64,000 bases of DNA from Bradyrhizobium sp. C9 (GCF_002532045.1 NZ_NWTG01000011.1:196001-260000); one strand, 5' to 3'. Positions 33,232 to 41,509 are shown, counted from the first letter of the stretch. The notes: a model not told the origin generated them from the sequence alone. A program made the numbers and translations.

Positions 33232-34413
33232 ATGAAATTTACCAGCACGTCAGCGGTGCGGAAGCTCCGGACACCGGAAGGCAGGACGGAAATTATGATC
33301 TGGGATGACAGCATGCCCGGCTTCGGCGTCCGCCTCCGGGCAAGCGGTGCGTCCAGCTACATCTGTCAATGGCAGATTGGTTCCCGGCAAGGTCGGGAGA
33401 CGATCGGCAGGATCAGCGTCCTCGATCTCGATACCGCTCGCGAGAAGGCCCGGCATATTCTTGGCCTTGCTCAGACCGGCAAGAGCCCGAAGCAAGCACG
33501 CCTTGACGAAGAGCGTCGCATCTCTCAGGCGCTTGGACCGCTCATCAATCGTTATCTTGAGGCGATGGAGGGCCGCTGGGCCAGCAAGTACAGGTCGGAC
33601 ATTGAGCGCTATCTCAGGGTCTATTTCAAACGCTTGCACGGCATGTCGCCGACCGATATCACCCGCGCTGACGTTTCCGCCGAGTTGGCTACCATTGAGC
33701 GTGATAGCGGCAAGACGTGTCGTAACCGGTCCCGCGCTGCCCTCAGCACCTTTTTCAATTGGCTGATTGCGGAAGGCGTCCTTGAGCACAATCCCGCCGA
33801 GAAGACGGCTAAGGCGCAAGAGGTACCGCGCGACCGCGCGCTGAGCGCTGCCGAGATCGCCAAGCTTTGGACCGCCCTTGACGCCGACGTGTTCTCTCAG
33901 GACGAGCGTGATGCGTTGCGCCTGATGATCCTCACCGCGCAACGCGCCGGCCAAATCGGCAATCTCCGCGTCTCTGAGATCGGCGACGATCGGCTGACTT
34001 GGGACCGCGCTCGCGCGAAAAACAAAGCACTCGGTCGGCATGTTTTGCCGTTAGCACCAATGGCGAAGGCGATCATCGACAGCCGCACCGTCAAGGACCG
34101 GACCTTTGTATTCGGCTATCACGATCTCGGCCTGACGAACTGGACTCGCTTGAAGCAGCGCATCGACGACATTGTGAGGTTCAATGAACCGTGGGTATTC
34201 CACGATCTTCGCAGGACCGCGAAAACGATCATGTCCGAGCATCTCGACGTTCCCGGCGAAGTCTCGGAGTCGATCCTCAACCACGGCAAGCGCGGGATGG
34301 ATCAAGTTTACAACTCCGCCGTCTACATTAGGCAGAAGCTCGAAGCTCTCACCAAATGGGAAGGTTACATCATGTCGGCAGTCGATGCGCAGGATACACG
34401 CCAAGCTGCCTAG
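33232..34413 (+). CDS. int: Tyrosine site-specific integrase
   Basis: 393 residues. The N-terminal arm/core-binding part includes IMIWDDSMPGFGVRLRASGASSYICQW, typical of island and P4-type integrases. The catalytic domain has the first Arg in LTAQRAGQIGNLR (about 237), HDLRRTAKT (about 325), the second His in NHGKRGMDQVYN (about 349) and the nucleophilic Tyr in the VYNSAVY stretch (about 357). All catalytic residues appear present. It reads inward from the left end, 146 bases from attL, and ends at a strong terminator. It should drive integration and excision of this element. Confidence 0.95.
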   Translation: MKFTSTSAVRKLRTPEGRTEIMIWDDSMPGFGVRLRASGASSYICQWQIGSRQGRETIGRISVLDLDTAREKARHILGLAQTGKSPKQARLDEERRISQALGPLINRYLEAMEGRWASKYRSDIERYLRVYFKRLHGMSPTDITRADVSAELATIERDSGKTCRNRSRAALSTFFNWLIAEGVLEHNPAEKTAKAQEVPRDRALSAAEIAKLWTALDADVFSQDERDALRLMILTAQRAGQIGNLRVSEIGDDRLTWDRARAKNKALGRHVLPLAPMAKAIIDSRTVKDRTFVFGYHDLGLTNWTRLKQRIDDIVRFNEPWVFHDLRRTAKTIMSEHLDVPGEVSESILNHGKRGMDQVYNSAVYIRQKLEALTKWEGYIMSAVDAQDTRQAA

Positions 34414-34440
34414 CTGACTCACCAATGCGTTTAAAAAGAA

Positions 34441-34465
34441 AGCCCGGCCTTTGGCCGGGCTTTTT
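34441..34465 (+). terminator. Intrinsic terminator of int
   Basis: Stem AGCCCGGCC / GGCCGGGCT with a 3-base loop and TTTTT, 28 bases after the integrase stop. Confidence 0.9.
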
Positions 34466-34472
34466 GTGCTGA

Positions 34473-34754
34473 TCACTGTCCTTGGCTATTTTCATTCCAA
34501 CGGTCGCTGATCGGTCCCCATTTGAACATATCGCAACGCCAGCGCTTGGCATGCTCCTTGATCGCATAGTGGGTGCCAAGATCGGGCCGCCAGCCGCAAG
34601 GACACTTCACCCATTTACCGCGCTTGACCTCTTTTGGGTCAACCCAAAACCGCCGGAAGCCGTTAACGCCGTGCATCATGTCGGCAGAGTGCTGCACATG
34701 ATTGTGTGCCAGCCTCCAATGTGCCTTATCAGACGTGCGCCTGTAGACCAGCAT
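34473..34754 (-). CDS. Hypothetical protein with CPC zinc-like motif
   Basis: 93 residues from the ATG at 34754, which overlaps the stop of the upstream gene as TGATG; a GTG one codon earlier is possible. It is rich in His, Trp and basic residues, with VKCPCGWRPDLGTHYAIKEHAKRWRCDMFKWG near the C-terminus, which could bind zinc. No family recognised. Second gene of a two-gene minus-strand unit preceded by a palindromic operator. It is convergent with int. Confidence 0.55.
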   Translation of the reverse strand: MLVYRRTSDKAHWRLAHNHVQHSADMMHGVNGFRRFWVDPKEVKRGKWVKCPCGWRPDLGTHYAIKEHAKRWRCDMFKWGPISDRWNENSQGQ

Positions 34755-34987
34755 CACATCCCCCGCCTTACATCAATGATACGCTCGTTGCGTGTCATCA
34801 CGTCGGCGCACCAATCATTGATGCGATCGAGATCACCGCAGTCGATGATCGTGGTGCCGTTAAACAGCAACTGATATGGCCCATAGCCGTTCGCCGTCTC
34901 ACGCTTCGTAGCCTTGGCTATACTTCGTCCCTCATGCCAGAAACGCCGCCCGAAGCGCTTCGTTACGGCGTTGAAAGTCACTTCCAT
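34754..34987 (-). CDS. Hypothetical protein of integrated element
   Basis: 77 residues from the ATG at 34987, with AGAGGAAAA upstream; the frame extends to 35071, but that part overlaps the regulatory palindrome. Body: VTKRFGRRFWHEGRSIAKATKRETANGYGPYQLLFNGTTIIDCGDLDRINDWCADVMTRNERIIDV. Short alpha/beta protein with no membrane segment. No family recognised. It is translationally coupled to the CPC-motif gene. Confidence 0.55.
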   Translation of the reverse strand: MEVTFNAVTKRFGRRFWHEGRSIAKATKRETANGYGPYQLLFNGTTIIDCGDLDRINDWCADVMTRNERIIDVRRGM

Positions 34988-35072
34988 CGTAGATTTTCCT
35001 CTCAGGTTGTGGTCGCCCATTGTGGGCACATGCAGCCGAAATGGTGCCGAGCATCGCGTTGTCAAATTCAAG

Positions 35073-35092
35073 GTGGCCTAGATATAGGCCAC
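35073..35092. promoter_or_regulatory. Perfect palindromic operator
   Basis: GTGGCCTAGATATAGGCCAC has 8-base arms around GATA, 86 bases upstream of the 34987 start. A half-site with the same centre (CTAGATTTAGGCCAC) follows at 35151-35165. The rest of the 528-base gap 34988-35516 shows no gene. It probably binds an element-encoded regulator. Confidence 0.6.
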
Positions 35093-35516
35093 TGAGCATA
35101 TTTATTTTTTCTGCGCGGACGTGACCGACCCTCAACAGGCGTTCACTGGACTAGATTTAGGCCACGTCGTGATCGACCTATCGCTCTAACGACAAGCGGC
35201 CCCTTCGCGCAGACAATCTCGACGGCGGTCTCTCCGCCCGTTTGTCCACACCCACGAACTGGGCTGCAAGGTTCGCTTGCCGTCTGAGCGGGCTCTATAT
35301 TTCCCGACATCACCGAAGCGCAACGATGCAGACGTGAGCGTGGCCCGAGCGATCGGGTCGCTGGCTCTTTGACTCGTGAAGAGTGTTGGGAGGCGGCACG
35401 CTGTGTCGCCTCCGGCAATACGATTTTTCAGGCATCCGCAGATGACAGTCCAGCGGGCGCGCGAAAAGTCGTGTTCTTTTTTCTCAACCCTCAGAAACTC
35501 TCAAAAGAAGGAGCGC

Positions 35517-36194
35517 ATGAAAACTCAAGCACGGCTGGTGAAGGTCGATCGCACCGACACGAGAGCAGTCGCGCAGACCCGCGCGCTTATCAGGTTGCTC
35601 TATAACGCTCACGGAAACAGCCGGAAGACCCCGCTCTACCAAACTCGAAAGAACATCCGTTTCGCTGACCTTGAGCTTCTCTACGCCCATCAATTTCGCG
35701 GCACCGAGCTACCCGAGGACTCTGCAGGATGGGACTGCATACTCATTGCTGCCTGCCATCTTTGGTATCTCGGCAAGAAATGCGGCGCAGATGCCGCCAT
35801 CAGAGAGTGGATTGAGCAATGGGCTCCGTGGCTCAGTCCATACGACATCGAAACCGTGATCATGGAAGTTACCGCCAATCCTCGGAAGTGGACAGCCGAT
35901 GAGCTGGGCCAAGAGATGCGGTTGGCATTCGAGACGCGACAAGCGCTCGGCATCACCACCATCGGTGCATTCGATCTCGATAAGGCTGGCCGCGAGCTGC
36001 GACGCAAGCGTTGCAAAAAGCAAGCCGAAGCCGAACGTCGGCGTAAGCGCGGCGCACAGCCGCGCGCTGAGTATCTGGCGACGCACTCCGAAAGCAGGAC
36101 TAAGCCGTGGCTGGCACTGGGTGTCAGCAGGCGCACTTATCAACGCCGCAAAGCAAACGCCAAGGTTGGCACAGGTCCGTGTACAGCAAAGTAA
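35517..36194 (+). CDS. Hypothetical protein with C-terminal HTH-like end
   Basis: 225 residues from the ATG at 35517 (AGAAGGAG before it); the frame to 35376 is unlike coding. The middle is helical (WDCILIAACHLWYLGKKCGADAAIREWIEQWAPWLSPYDIETVI). The end is strongly basic, RRKRCKKQAEAERRRKRGAQPR, followed by TKPWLALGVSRRTYQRRK, a helix-turn-helix-like segment seen at the end of many phage and plasmid replication or regulatory proteins. Function unknown. First plus-strand gene of the regulatory block. Confidence 0.65.
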   Translation: MKTQARLVKVDRTDTRAVAQTRALIRLLYNAHGNSRKTPLYQTRKNIRFADLELLYAHQFRGTELPEDSAGWDCILIAACHLWYLGKKCGADAAIREWIEQWAPWLSPYDIETVIMEVTANPRKWTADELGQEMRLAFETRQALGITTIGAFDLDKAGRELRRKRCKKQAEAERRRKRGAQPRAEYLATHSESRTKPWLALGVSRRTYQRRKANAKVGTGPCTAK

Positions 36195-36254
36195 GTAAGT
36201 ATCTGGTGTACACGCACTTGTGCCACTTCGCGCACCAACCGAAGAGAGCAACAA

Positions 36255-36434
36255 ATGACCAATATCGTAAGACTCGACGACCATAGGCCACGGCCAACTG
36301 ATGACGACTACCGCACCGCCTATCGGCGGCACGCAGAGAAAAAATTGGAAGACGCAATAGCCGCATTCGCGAAGGGCGAAACCCTTACGTCTCATCAGCG
36401 TGGCCTGCTGTTTCTTGCAGCAAGAAAAGGCTAG
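36255..36434 (+). CDS. Small hypothetical protein
   Basis: 59 residues starting MTNIVRLDDHRPRP, with GAAGAGAGCAACAA upstream. Mostly helical and charged (YRRHAEKKLEDAIAAFAKGETLTSHQRGLLFLAARKG). It lies 60 bases after the HTH-like gene on the same strand and is probably co-transcribed. No family recognised. Confidence 0.5.
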   Translation: MTNIVRLDDHRPRPTDDDYRTAYRRHAEKKLEDAIAAFAKGETLTSHQRGLLFLAARKG

Positions 36435-36448
36435 CGTTCGGTAACAGC

Positions 36449-36640
36449 ATGAGAGTGCATGATCGTATGGCTCGGCCGGATCATCAGGGGATGGCCGTCC
36501 GCACTCCCAGCGACGACTTGGCCGGTGCCATCGCCGCCGAATTCGCTAAGCGCGCGTTCAGGCAGAAACTGGTCCGGGTTGCCGTGTGCGATGTTCAACA
36601 TGACCCGCGTCATGCTCGACGTTGCAAGCGCGATTGCTGA
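36449..36640 (+). CDS. Small hypothetical ORF, weakly supported
   Basis: 63 codons. The centre PSDDLAGAIAAEFAKRAFRQKLVRVAVCDV looks protein-like, but overlapping frames in 36459-36885 also do, so frameshifts or a degenerate gene are possible. No clear ribosome-binding site. Listed because the frame begins 14 bases after the previous stop on the same strand. Confidence 0.3.
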   Translation: MRVHDRMARPDHQGMAVRTPSDDLAGAIAAEFAKRAFRQKLVRVAVCDVQHDPRHARRCKRDC

Positions 36641-36885
36641 GCATGCCGAGTTGGGAACCGACGTGGCAGTCGTTCCGGTCACTGCACTGCAAGCCGTATG
36701 CAATCCCACCAGCATGGGAACTGCGCTGGCTGAGGGATGCCGGGTATGTCGCCGCATACAAGGCGGCATCCCGTGGACCGGATGGCGGGTTTCGCTGGCG
36801 TGTCACGCTGAGTGCACGGTGGTTGCTGATAGCTGCAGGTGAGCACCATGCCATTCGCAAATGGATCGCGCAGCAAGGCTGCTGA
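36622..36885 (+). CDS. Small hypothetical protein
   Basis: 87 codons, alternative ATG at 36643. The C-terminal part WELRWLRDAGYVAAYKAASRGPDGGFRWRVTLSARWLLIAAGEHHAIRKWIAQQ has the composition of a compact alpha/beta protein and is the best-looking of three overlapping frames here. Another frame (36459-36842) is also open, so the assignment is tentative. No family recognised. Confidence 0.4.
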   Translation: MQARLLSMPSWEPTWQSFRSLHCKPYAIPPAWELRWLRDAGYVAAYKAASRGPDGGFRWRVTLSARWLLIAAGEHHAIRKWIAQQGC

Positions 36886-37312
36886 TAAGTCCGCAGCTAG
36901 TCGGTAGCATTGACCGCCACCGTCAGAACAAACCCACCCGTGACTCGCGCTGAGTCAGGAAAGCGGCATCTGACAGTGTTGGTCGGCAAGAGCCGCAGCA
37001 CCATCAGCACAAGCCCCAAAGCACCAATTCCCATAGAGAACCGCTCGATCCGTGAGAGCGCGTGTACTGCGCGTGCTCTCCAATCTCTCGCGCCTCTCAA
37101 TCGAGCGGGGAGAAGAGCGATGCTGACCGGGCGAAAAGGAAGATAACAAATTCCTGCAATAGGATTTGGGTCCCAGTGGCGCCCCCTATGCCGACGGTCC
37201 ACGCACGCGCGACGGCGACGTATCCCTACGGAAACAACGCCCCAAGGGGGTTCAGATCATTGCCATTGTTGGCACTCGGGAACCCTGCTTAACACCTGAA
37301 AGGACTACTTGA
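36886..37312. other. Gap with no convincing gene
   Basis: 427 bases. On the minus strand an open frame (36897-37202) includes a hydrophobic MGIGALGLVLMVLRLLPTN, which might be a tiny membrane protein, but it has no supporting start signal. The end of the gap (from about 37300) carries GAAAGGAC, the ribosome-binding site of the next gene. Confidence 0.5.
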
Positions 37313-37708
37313 ATGGATTTAGACCTGTTTGGCGACCGGCCAGACCCGCTGACTGAGAAACGTTACGTGCGTGTAAGCCGTGCCCTAGAATTGATGGGCA
37401 TCAGCAAGAGTAAGCTCTATTCGTTAATCCGCACCGATAGGATCAGGGCAGTCAAGCTCGATACGGTCACGTACATCGACATGTTCACCGTCAAGACGCT
37501 CTTTACTTCGTGCCCGAAGATCAGGCCGAAGACGAAAGACACGCCTCCCAGTCACGAATTACTGCAGGCCCTCGGCTTCCCTGCTCTTCCCGACGATCGA
37601 AGCTTGAACCTCTCGATCGCTGAGGATGATCTCTGCCTCGATGACCGGATGCTAAGGCAGCTCAGGAAGCGGGGATCGACCCCCGGCGCTGATGGGGCGG
37701 CACAATGA
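37313..37708 (+). CDS. Excisionase-like HTH protein
   Basis: 131 residues, preceded by GAAAGGACTACTTG. Residues about 17-65 read KRYVRVSRALELMGISKSKLYSLIRTDRIRAVKLDTVTYID, a MerR/AlpA-type winged helix in which the start of the helix matches excisionase-family DNA binders. The rest is polar. In islands such proteins control excision or the divergent regulatory genes. It overlaps the next gene as ATGA (37705), so they are co-translated. Confidence 0.72.
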   Translation: MDLDLFGDRPDPLTEKRYVRVSRALELMGISKSKLYSLIRTDRIRAVKLDTVTYIDMFTVKTLFTSCPKIRPKTKDTPPSHELLQALGFPALPDDRSLNLSIAEDDLCLDDRMLRQLRKRGSTPGADGAAQ

Positions 37709-38196
37709 TCGATCAGGTTACGATCTCGCGGCGCGCGCTCGCCAGCATCTACAGCCGCATGAAGCATGCCGAAGGCGAAGCGGCTGTCGCCAAACGTGAA
37801 TGGTGGCGCTCGCAAGCTGAGCTTGACGAGGAACGGCATCGCCGCAAGATCGCCGAAGCCCTGCTTGAACCCCTCCGTGAAAAGATCGCGCGGCTCGAAG
37901 CCGAACTCGCCTCCGCACGCCTAGCCCAGACCGTCATCGATCTCGGCAGCGCGAGCCGCCCGATGGGCGGCATGATGCCAGTTCCTCAGCTTCTCGAACA
38001 AGTCCCGCACGGCGTGATCAGCAAATCCAGAGTGTACGAACTCGCCAAGTCAGGCGAGATCACATCGTGTCAGTCGGACGACGGGCGGCTCTACGCATTG
38101 CCAGCAAGTTTTTGGGCTGCGGTTCGCAAGGCAGCGACAAGGAAGTGCTTGCGGCTGCTCGAACGCGATGGGCAGCTAGTCGCCGAACCGTTATGA
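37705..38196 (+). CDS. Coiled-coil protein with C-terminal HTH-like segment
   Basis: 163 residues. Residues about 15-75 form a long charged coiled coil (HAEGEAAVAKREWWRSQAELDEERHRRKIAEALLEPLREKIARLEAEL). The C-terminal part, LEQVPHGVISKSRVYELAKSGEITSCQSDDGRLYALPASFWAAVRKA, resembles the DNA-binding fold of the preceding gene (VYELAKSGEI). The two may be a paralogous or cooperating regulator pair. No known family name. Confidence 0.6.
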   Translation: MIDQVTISRRALASIYSRMKHAEGEAAVAKREWWRSQAELDEERHRRKIAEALLEPLREKIARLEAELASARLAQTVIDLGSASRPMGGMMPVPQLLEQVPHGVISKSRVYELAKSGEITSCQSDDGRLYALPASFWAAVRKAATRKCLRLLERDGQLVAEPL

Positions 38197-38370
38197 ACCG
38201 GACGAACTGGACGAGCTACGGTTTCGCCTCCGAAAACCGTGTATAGTTGCCTTCGTCGCCCGGAGCGAACCGCGCTCCCGCCCAAACCCTTCCCAATCAT
38301 CCCGAACCCCAAAACCTACGCCTCGTTGCCAGCGTGCAACGGGGCTTCACCTGTTGAAACGAGGACTCCT

Positions 38371-39300
38371 ATGGGATTTTCATTCTTCCCGAAAAAAGGC
38401 GATCAGACCCTCAAGTCACTGATCAAAGATATCGCGAACATCGAAGATCGTCTCGGCACCCTTCGCGGCGAACTGAACGACGTTCGCGGTGCTGCCGTCG
38501 CCGCCTCTGAGGCGGCTGAGAGGCTCGTTTTCGAGCGTAAGCCAACCGCCGAGATCGAGGCCGCGCATGCCCTCCTTGCGCAATCGGAGGCGTCCGCGAA
38601 GACGCTTACGTCCGTCATCCGCCGCTATGAACAGGCACTTGCTCAGAAACGCGCCGAACATGACTCGATCGTTCGTGCCGAACTGGCCGCGAAGCTGGCT
38701 AACGAGCACGAGGCCGCTCTTCACGACTATCAGGCCGCCGCGCTCGCTGCGGTCGATGCTATTAGCGCATTGATCGCGCCAGCCGAGAAAATCGGCGGCT
38801 TGTCGTTCGCGGCCGCAGAAATCGCTGGCTTCGCGCAATCGATCTGCCGCGATCTCGCGCTCAGCGTAGATCACACTGCGGCTGAGCTTGCATACCTGAT
38901 CGACGGTCTCCGCAACGGCTCGATCGCGCCAAGCATGCCGGTTGAACATGAGCCGGTCGCGGCAATAGAAGTCGCGCCTGTGATCCCGACCCGCCGTGTT
39001 GTGGCTCTGGCCGACTGCAAATGGCAGCACGGCGGCGAACTCCGCGCGGCTGCCAAGGATAGTCAGGTCGATCTCCCCGTCGCAACAGCCGATCGTGCCG
39101 TCGCCGCTGGCCGCGCCGCCGAAGTCGGTTCTCCCGCATGGTTGAAGCATAACGCTGGCCGCCTCATTCAGGTCGATCCGCGCACTACAGGTCTGATCGA
39201 TCTCGACGCCGACGACCTGCGGCGTCCGACTCCGGCGTTCGGAAACGATCAGGGCGTTGCCGCTGGCGGCATCGTTGAAGTCATTTCCTATCAGAGGTAA
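38371..39300 (+). CDS. Coiled-coil protein upstream of prohead protease
   Basis: 309 residues from the ATG at 38371 (CGAGGACTCCT before it); the frame to 38239 is unlikely coding. Residues about 10-150 are helical and coiled-coil (SLIKDIANIEDRLGTLRGELNDVRG; IRRYEQALAQKRAEHDSIVRAELAAKL), followed by Ala-rich helices and a distinct C-terminal stretch, AWLKHNAGRLIQVDPRTTGLIDLDADDLRRP. It ends 3 bases before the protease gene. The position and coiled coil suggest a scaffold-like or protease-substrate role, an inference only. No sequence family recognised. Confidence 0.6.
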   Translation: MGFSFFPKKGDQTLKSLIKDIANIEDRLGTLRGELNDVRGAAVAASEAAERLVFERKPTAEIEAAHALLAQSEASAKTLTSVIRRYEQALAQKRAEHDSIVRAELAAKLANEHEAALHDYQAAALAAVDAISALIAPAEKIGGLSFAAAEIAGFAQSICRDLALSVDHTAAELAYLIDGLRNGSIAPSMPVEHEPVAAIEVAPVIPTRRVVALADCKWQHGGELRAAAKDSQVDLPVATADRAVAAGRAAEVGSPAWLKHNAGRLIQVDPRTTGLIDLDADDLRRPTPAFGNDQGVAAGGIVEVISYQR

Positions 39301-39303
39301 CCA

Positions 39304-39975
39304 ATGGGCCAATTCATCACGTCAACGGACCTCCGTCGCTTCTCTTCGGAGAAGCGGCGATCTAGCACTGTACCGGGCGAACCACGCAGCTTAAACAAAT
39401 CCGATCGCACAATTGATGCCACGTTGAGCAAGGGCAGCGCCGTCCAGAGAGCATACGGGACCGAAGTCTTGCGCATCTCGCCATCCGCCGTTGATCTATC
39501 ACGCCTCGACGCTGGCGGCATCATGGTCCTTGACAGCCACAACCAAAGCTCGATCTCGTCCAGCTTGGGACGATTAACTCGCGTTTGGTTTGAAGGAAAG
39601 ACGCTCCTCGGTCGCATTCGCTTCAATAAGACGCCAGCAGGCGACGCGGCATTCGGAATGGTCGCACGCGGCGAACTGTCTTCGGTCTCGGTCGGCTACA
39701 CCGTGACCAAATGGCAGATTACCGGCGAGGATGGCCGCATCCTCGATCCGGCAGTCGATCGAATTTCCTTCGACGACAATCTTACCTTTGAGGCCGTCCG
39801 TTGGGGACTCCATGAAGTCTCAATCGTTAGCACTCCGGCAGATAGCGAAGCAAATTTTCGCAGCTTCGGCGACTACTCGCTTGCAGCCGCTCACCGCGCT
39901 GCGCTCGCACGTATGGCCGCGAGAACCCGTATGCTGGCTCGCCAGCGCATGATTGATCGGATGCGTGGCCGGTGA
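39304..39975 (+). CDS. HK97-family phage prohead protease
   Basis: 223 residues. Catalytic His lies in MVLDSHNQSS (about 80) and catalytic Ser in GELSSVSVGYTV (about 125), separated by LGRLTRVWFEGKTLLGRIRFNKTPAGDAAF, the peptidase U35 pattern. In phages it cleaves capsid and scaffold during head maturation and is normally flanked by portal and major capsid genes. Here no capsid, portal or terminase gene is near; the neighbours are a coiled-coil gene and an M41-like peptidase. Stop and next start overlap as TGATG. Confidence 0.88.
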   Translation: MGQFITSTDLRRFSSEKRRSSTVPGEPRSLNKSDRTIDATLSKGSAVQRAYGTEVLRISPSAVDLSRLDAGGIMVLDSHNQSSISSSLGRLTRVWFEGKTLLGRIRFNKTPAGDAAFGMVARGELSSVSVGYTVTKWQITGEDGRILDPAVDRISFDDNLTFEAVRWGLHEVSIVSTPADSEANFRSFGDYSLAAAHRAALARMAARTRMLARQRMIDRMRGR

Positions 39976-40430
39976 TGCTCCACTCCCTCACCGTTGACAT
40001 CCGCGAGGCTCGTCGCGTCGCGGCGCATGAGAGCGGGCACGCAATCGCCCGTTGGGCGGTTGGCGCCGGGATCGACAGCATAACGATCGTCAGCAACGGC
40101 CAAGGCGTCAACGGTCGCGTCGTCGGAGATGCTGATGACGACTTCGACCGGATCGTCATCCTGTCTGCGGGTCGTGCTGGCGAGCGCGCCCATCTCGGCG
40201 AGGCTGATGACATAGGCGGCAGCGATCTACGTAAGGCCGAAGCGGTGGCACGGCTGCTTGCACCGAATAGCAGCGTCGCCCGCGAGTATCTGCTCGATGC
40301 GGCAATCCGCGAGGCCCGCGCGATCATTCGCCGTCATCGGCGAGCATTTGACGCTCTCGTCGCCGAGTTACTGAGGCGCTCGACGATGACCGGTCAAGCG
40401 GTCGTCGAACTGATCAAGTGCAACAGATAA
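39975..40430 (+). CDS. Stand-alone M41 (FtsH peptidase-like) metalloprotease domain
   Basis: 151 residues from the ATG at 39975 (a GTG at 39972 is in frame). The zinc-binding HExxH is HESGH in RRVAAHESGHAIARW, and further on SAGRAGERAHLG parallels the FtsH GGRxAE segment and GSDLRKAEAVARLL parallels the FtsH SNDI element that supplies the third, Asp, zinc ligand. There is no AAA+ ATPase domain and no membrane anchor, so it is the isolated peptidase fold. Co-translated with the prohead protease. Target unknown. Confidence 0.7.
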   Translation: MLHSLTVDIREARRVAAHESGHAIARWAVGAGIDSITIVSNGQGVNGRVVGDADDDFDRIVILSAGRAGERAHLGEADDIGGSDLRKAEAVARLLAPNSSVAREYLLDAAIREARAIIRRHRRAFDALVAELLRRSTMTGQAVVELIKCNR

Positions 40431-40698
40431 GTTTCCGGTGTACTCGCGCCGGGAAGGACGCGGGTAATTCGCCGGGTTAAAAATCCGAGGTGATTGGCAA
40501 CCCGCGTCCACTAATTTCCACCTACCTGCGGGGTTGCCTTCCTTACCCATGTTGCGCCGGTTCGCAGGCGCGGAGGCGGCAGGGTTATCATGGCTTAGGC
40601 CCCCAACGTGCTGCCCTTTTAATTCACAGGAACGGACATTCGGGATCGTCGTTTACTGCAGGTCGTGCTGTCTGACAGCAGCCCGGACGATCCCGCAA

Positions 40699-40742
40699 CC
40701 GGCCTCAGCGGGTCCCCTCTCGCTGAGGCCGGCTTTCGTTTC
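40699..40742 (+). terminator. Strong terminator in gap 40431-40900
   Basis: Stem CCGGCCTCAGCG / CGCTGAGGCCGG (40699-40732) with a 10-base loop and a T-rich tail (CTTTCGTTT). It probably ends the phage-like operon that finishes at 40430 or a short RNA. The rest of the 470-base gap holds no gene I can support. Confidence 0.75.
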
Positions 40743-40900
40743 GGGAACAAGTGGCAATTTGCGGCGTTGCAATGTCGGTCGGGCTGAGTGGGACGACCAT
40801 CGGCCTCAGTGCTCTCCCCGGGGCGCTGGGGCCGATCTCAGAATCCGACCGCTTTGCATATGTGAATGCGGGTACCTGAGCCGGGGCGCAAAATGGGGCT

Positions 40901-41011
40901 ATGTTCAGCAGAAGCAATCACGCAGATGGCGTCGAGTACAGCTCCAAAGCGGTGGCGGCGATATCGTTCGTAGCGCTCATGGTAGGCATCGGCGCTCTGC
41001 TGATCGGCTGA
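40901..41011 (+). CDS. Tiny membrane protein
   Basis: 36 residues. A polar start (MFSRSNHADGVEYSS) is followed by one hydrophobic helix (AVAAISFVALMVGIGALLIG) that ends the protein. A terminator-like hairpin (GGCCGCAGCG...CGCTGGGGGCC, TTTCTTTG) follows near 41037-41077. Too short for homology; listed because of the clean single-helix design. Confidence 0.4.
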   Translation: MFSRSNHADGVEYSSKAVAAISFVALMVGIGALLIG

Positions 41012-41178
41012 ACACCTCCGACGTGATGCCGCACGCGGCCGCAGCGATTGACCCTCGCTGGGGGCCGTTTCTTTGAGTTGTCCGAGCCCCACTATAATAG
41101 TCTCCATCGGCATGAACGTGGTCTGCGCGCCAATGAAAATTCAAACCTGTCACGATGAATGAGGCCGCCCCATGGCCT

Positions 41179-41361
41179 TTAGGTCTTCTCGCGCGGGGCA
41201 AAGCGATGCACCATTCGGTTGCCGCACCACAGCTCAATTGGTGCGGTCCCGACAAGATGTTCAGCTAAGGTAATTGCGTCTCGGTCGTTTTCGAGGATGA
41301 ACGCTCGGCCACCGATGATCTTGCCGTCCGGACTCATGAAATACGCGCGATACTCTGCCAT
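41179..41361 (-). CDS. Small conserved-type protein (MAEYRAYF)
   Basis: 60 residues from the ATG at 41361; the frame to 41412 is leader. Sequence pattern MAEYRAYFMSPDGKII...ENDRDAITLAEHL..APIELWCGNRMVHRF is a small family I associate with Bradyrhizobium accessory and core regions, function unknown. It follows the zinc-ribbon gene by 13 bases and is probably co-transcribed with it. Confidence 0.65.
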   Translation of the reverse strand: MAEYRAYFMSPDGKIIGGRAFILENDRDAITLAEHLVGTAPIELWCGNRMVHRFAPREKT

Positions 41362-41374
41362 CTCGGACCGTCTA

Positions 41375-41509
41375 TTAGTCGCTCCAGATTTGTTCACCGC
41401 ACTTACACTCAACGAGCCGCACGGTCTTTCCCGCGACGGGGTCGAGAAAGCCGCGAATGAGTTGTGGGATGTCGGAGCACTTAGGGCAGCGGCGCAGCTG
41501 CCAGTTCAT
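41375..41509 (-). CDS. Small zinc-ribbon protein
   Basis: 44 residues from the ATG at 41509; a GTG at 41569 would add 20 polar residues. Cys pairs CPKC and CKCG bracket a short beta region (RGFLDPVAGKTVRLVE), a zinc-ribbon design. The family recurs in Bradyrhizobium islands as far as I recall; function unknown. Together with the MAEYRAYF gene it is a two-gene unit. Confidence 0.55.
   Translation of the reverse strand: MNWQLRRCPKCSDIPQLIRGFLDPVAGKTVRLVECKCGEQIWSD

Noticed and set aside
32319..33314. Long version of maf reaching 33314
   Set aside because: The added part crosses the attachment repeat and the arm sites; family members start at MLGRPKFVLASGSPRR.
36897..37202. Minus-strand 101-codon frame with a hydrophobic stretch
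   Set aside because: No start signal or recognisable family, and it overlaps weak frames on the other strand; mentioned as a gap.
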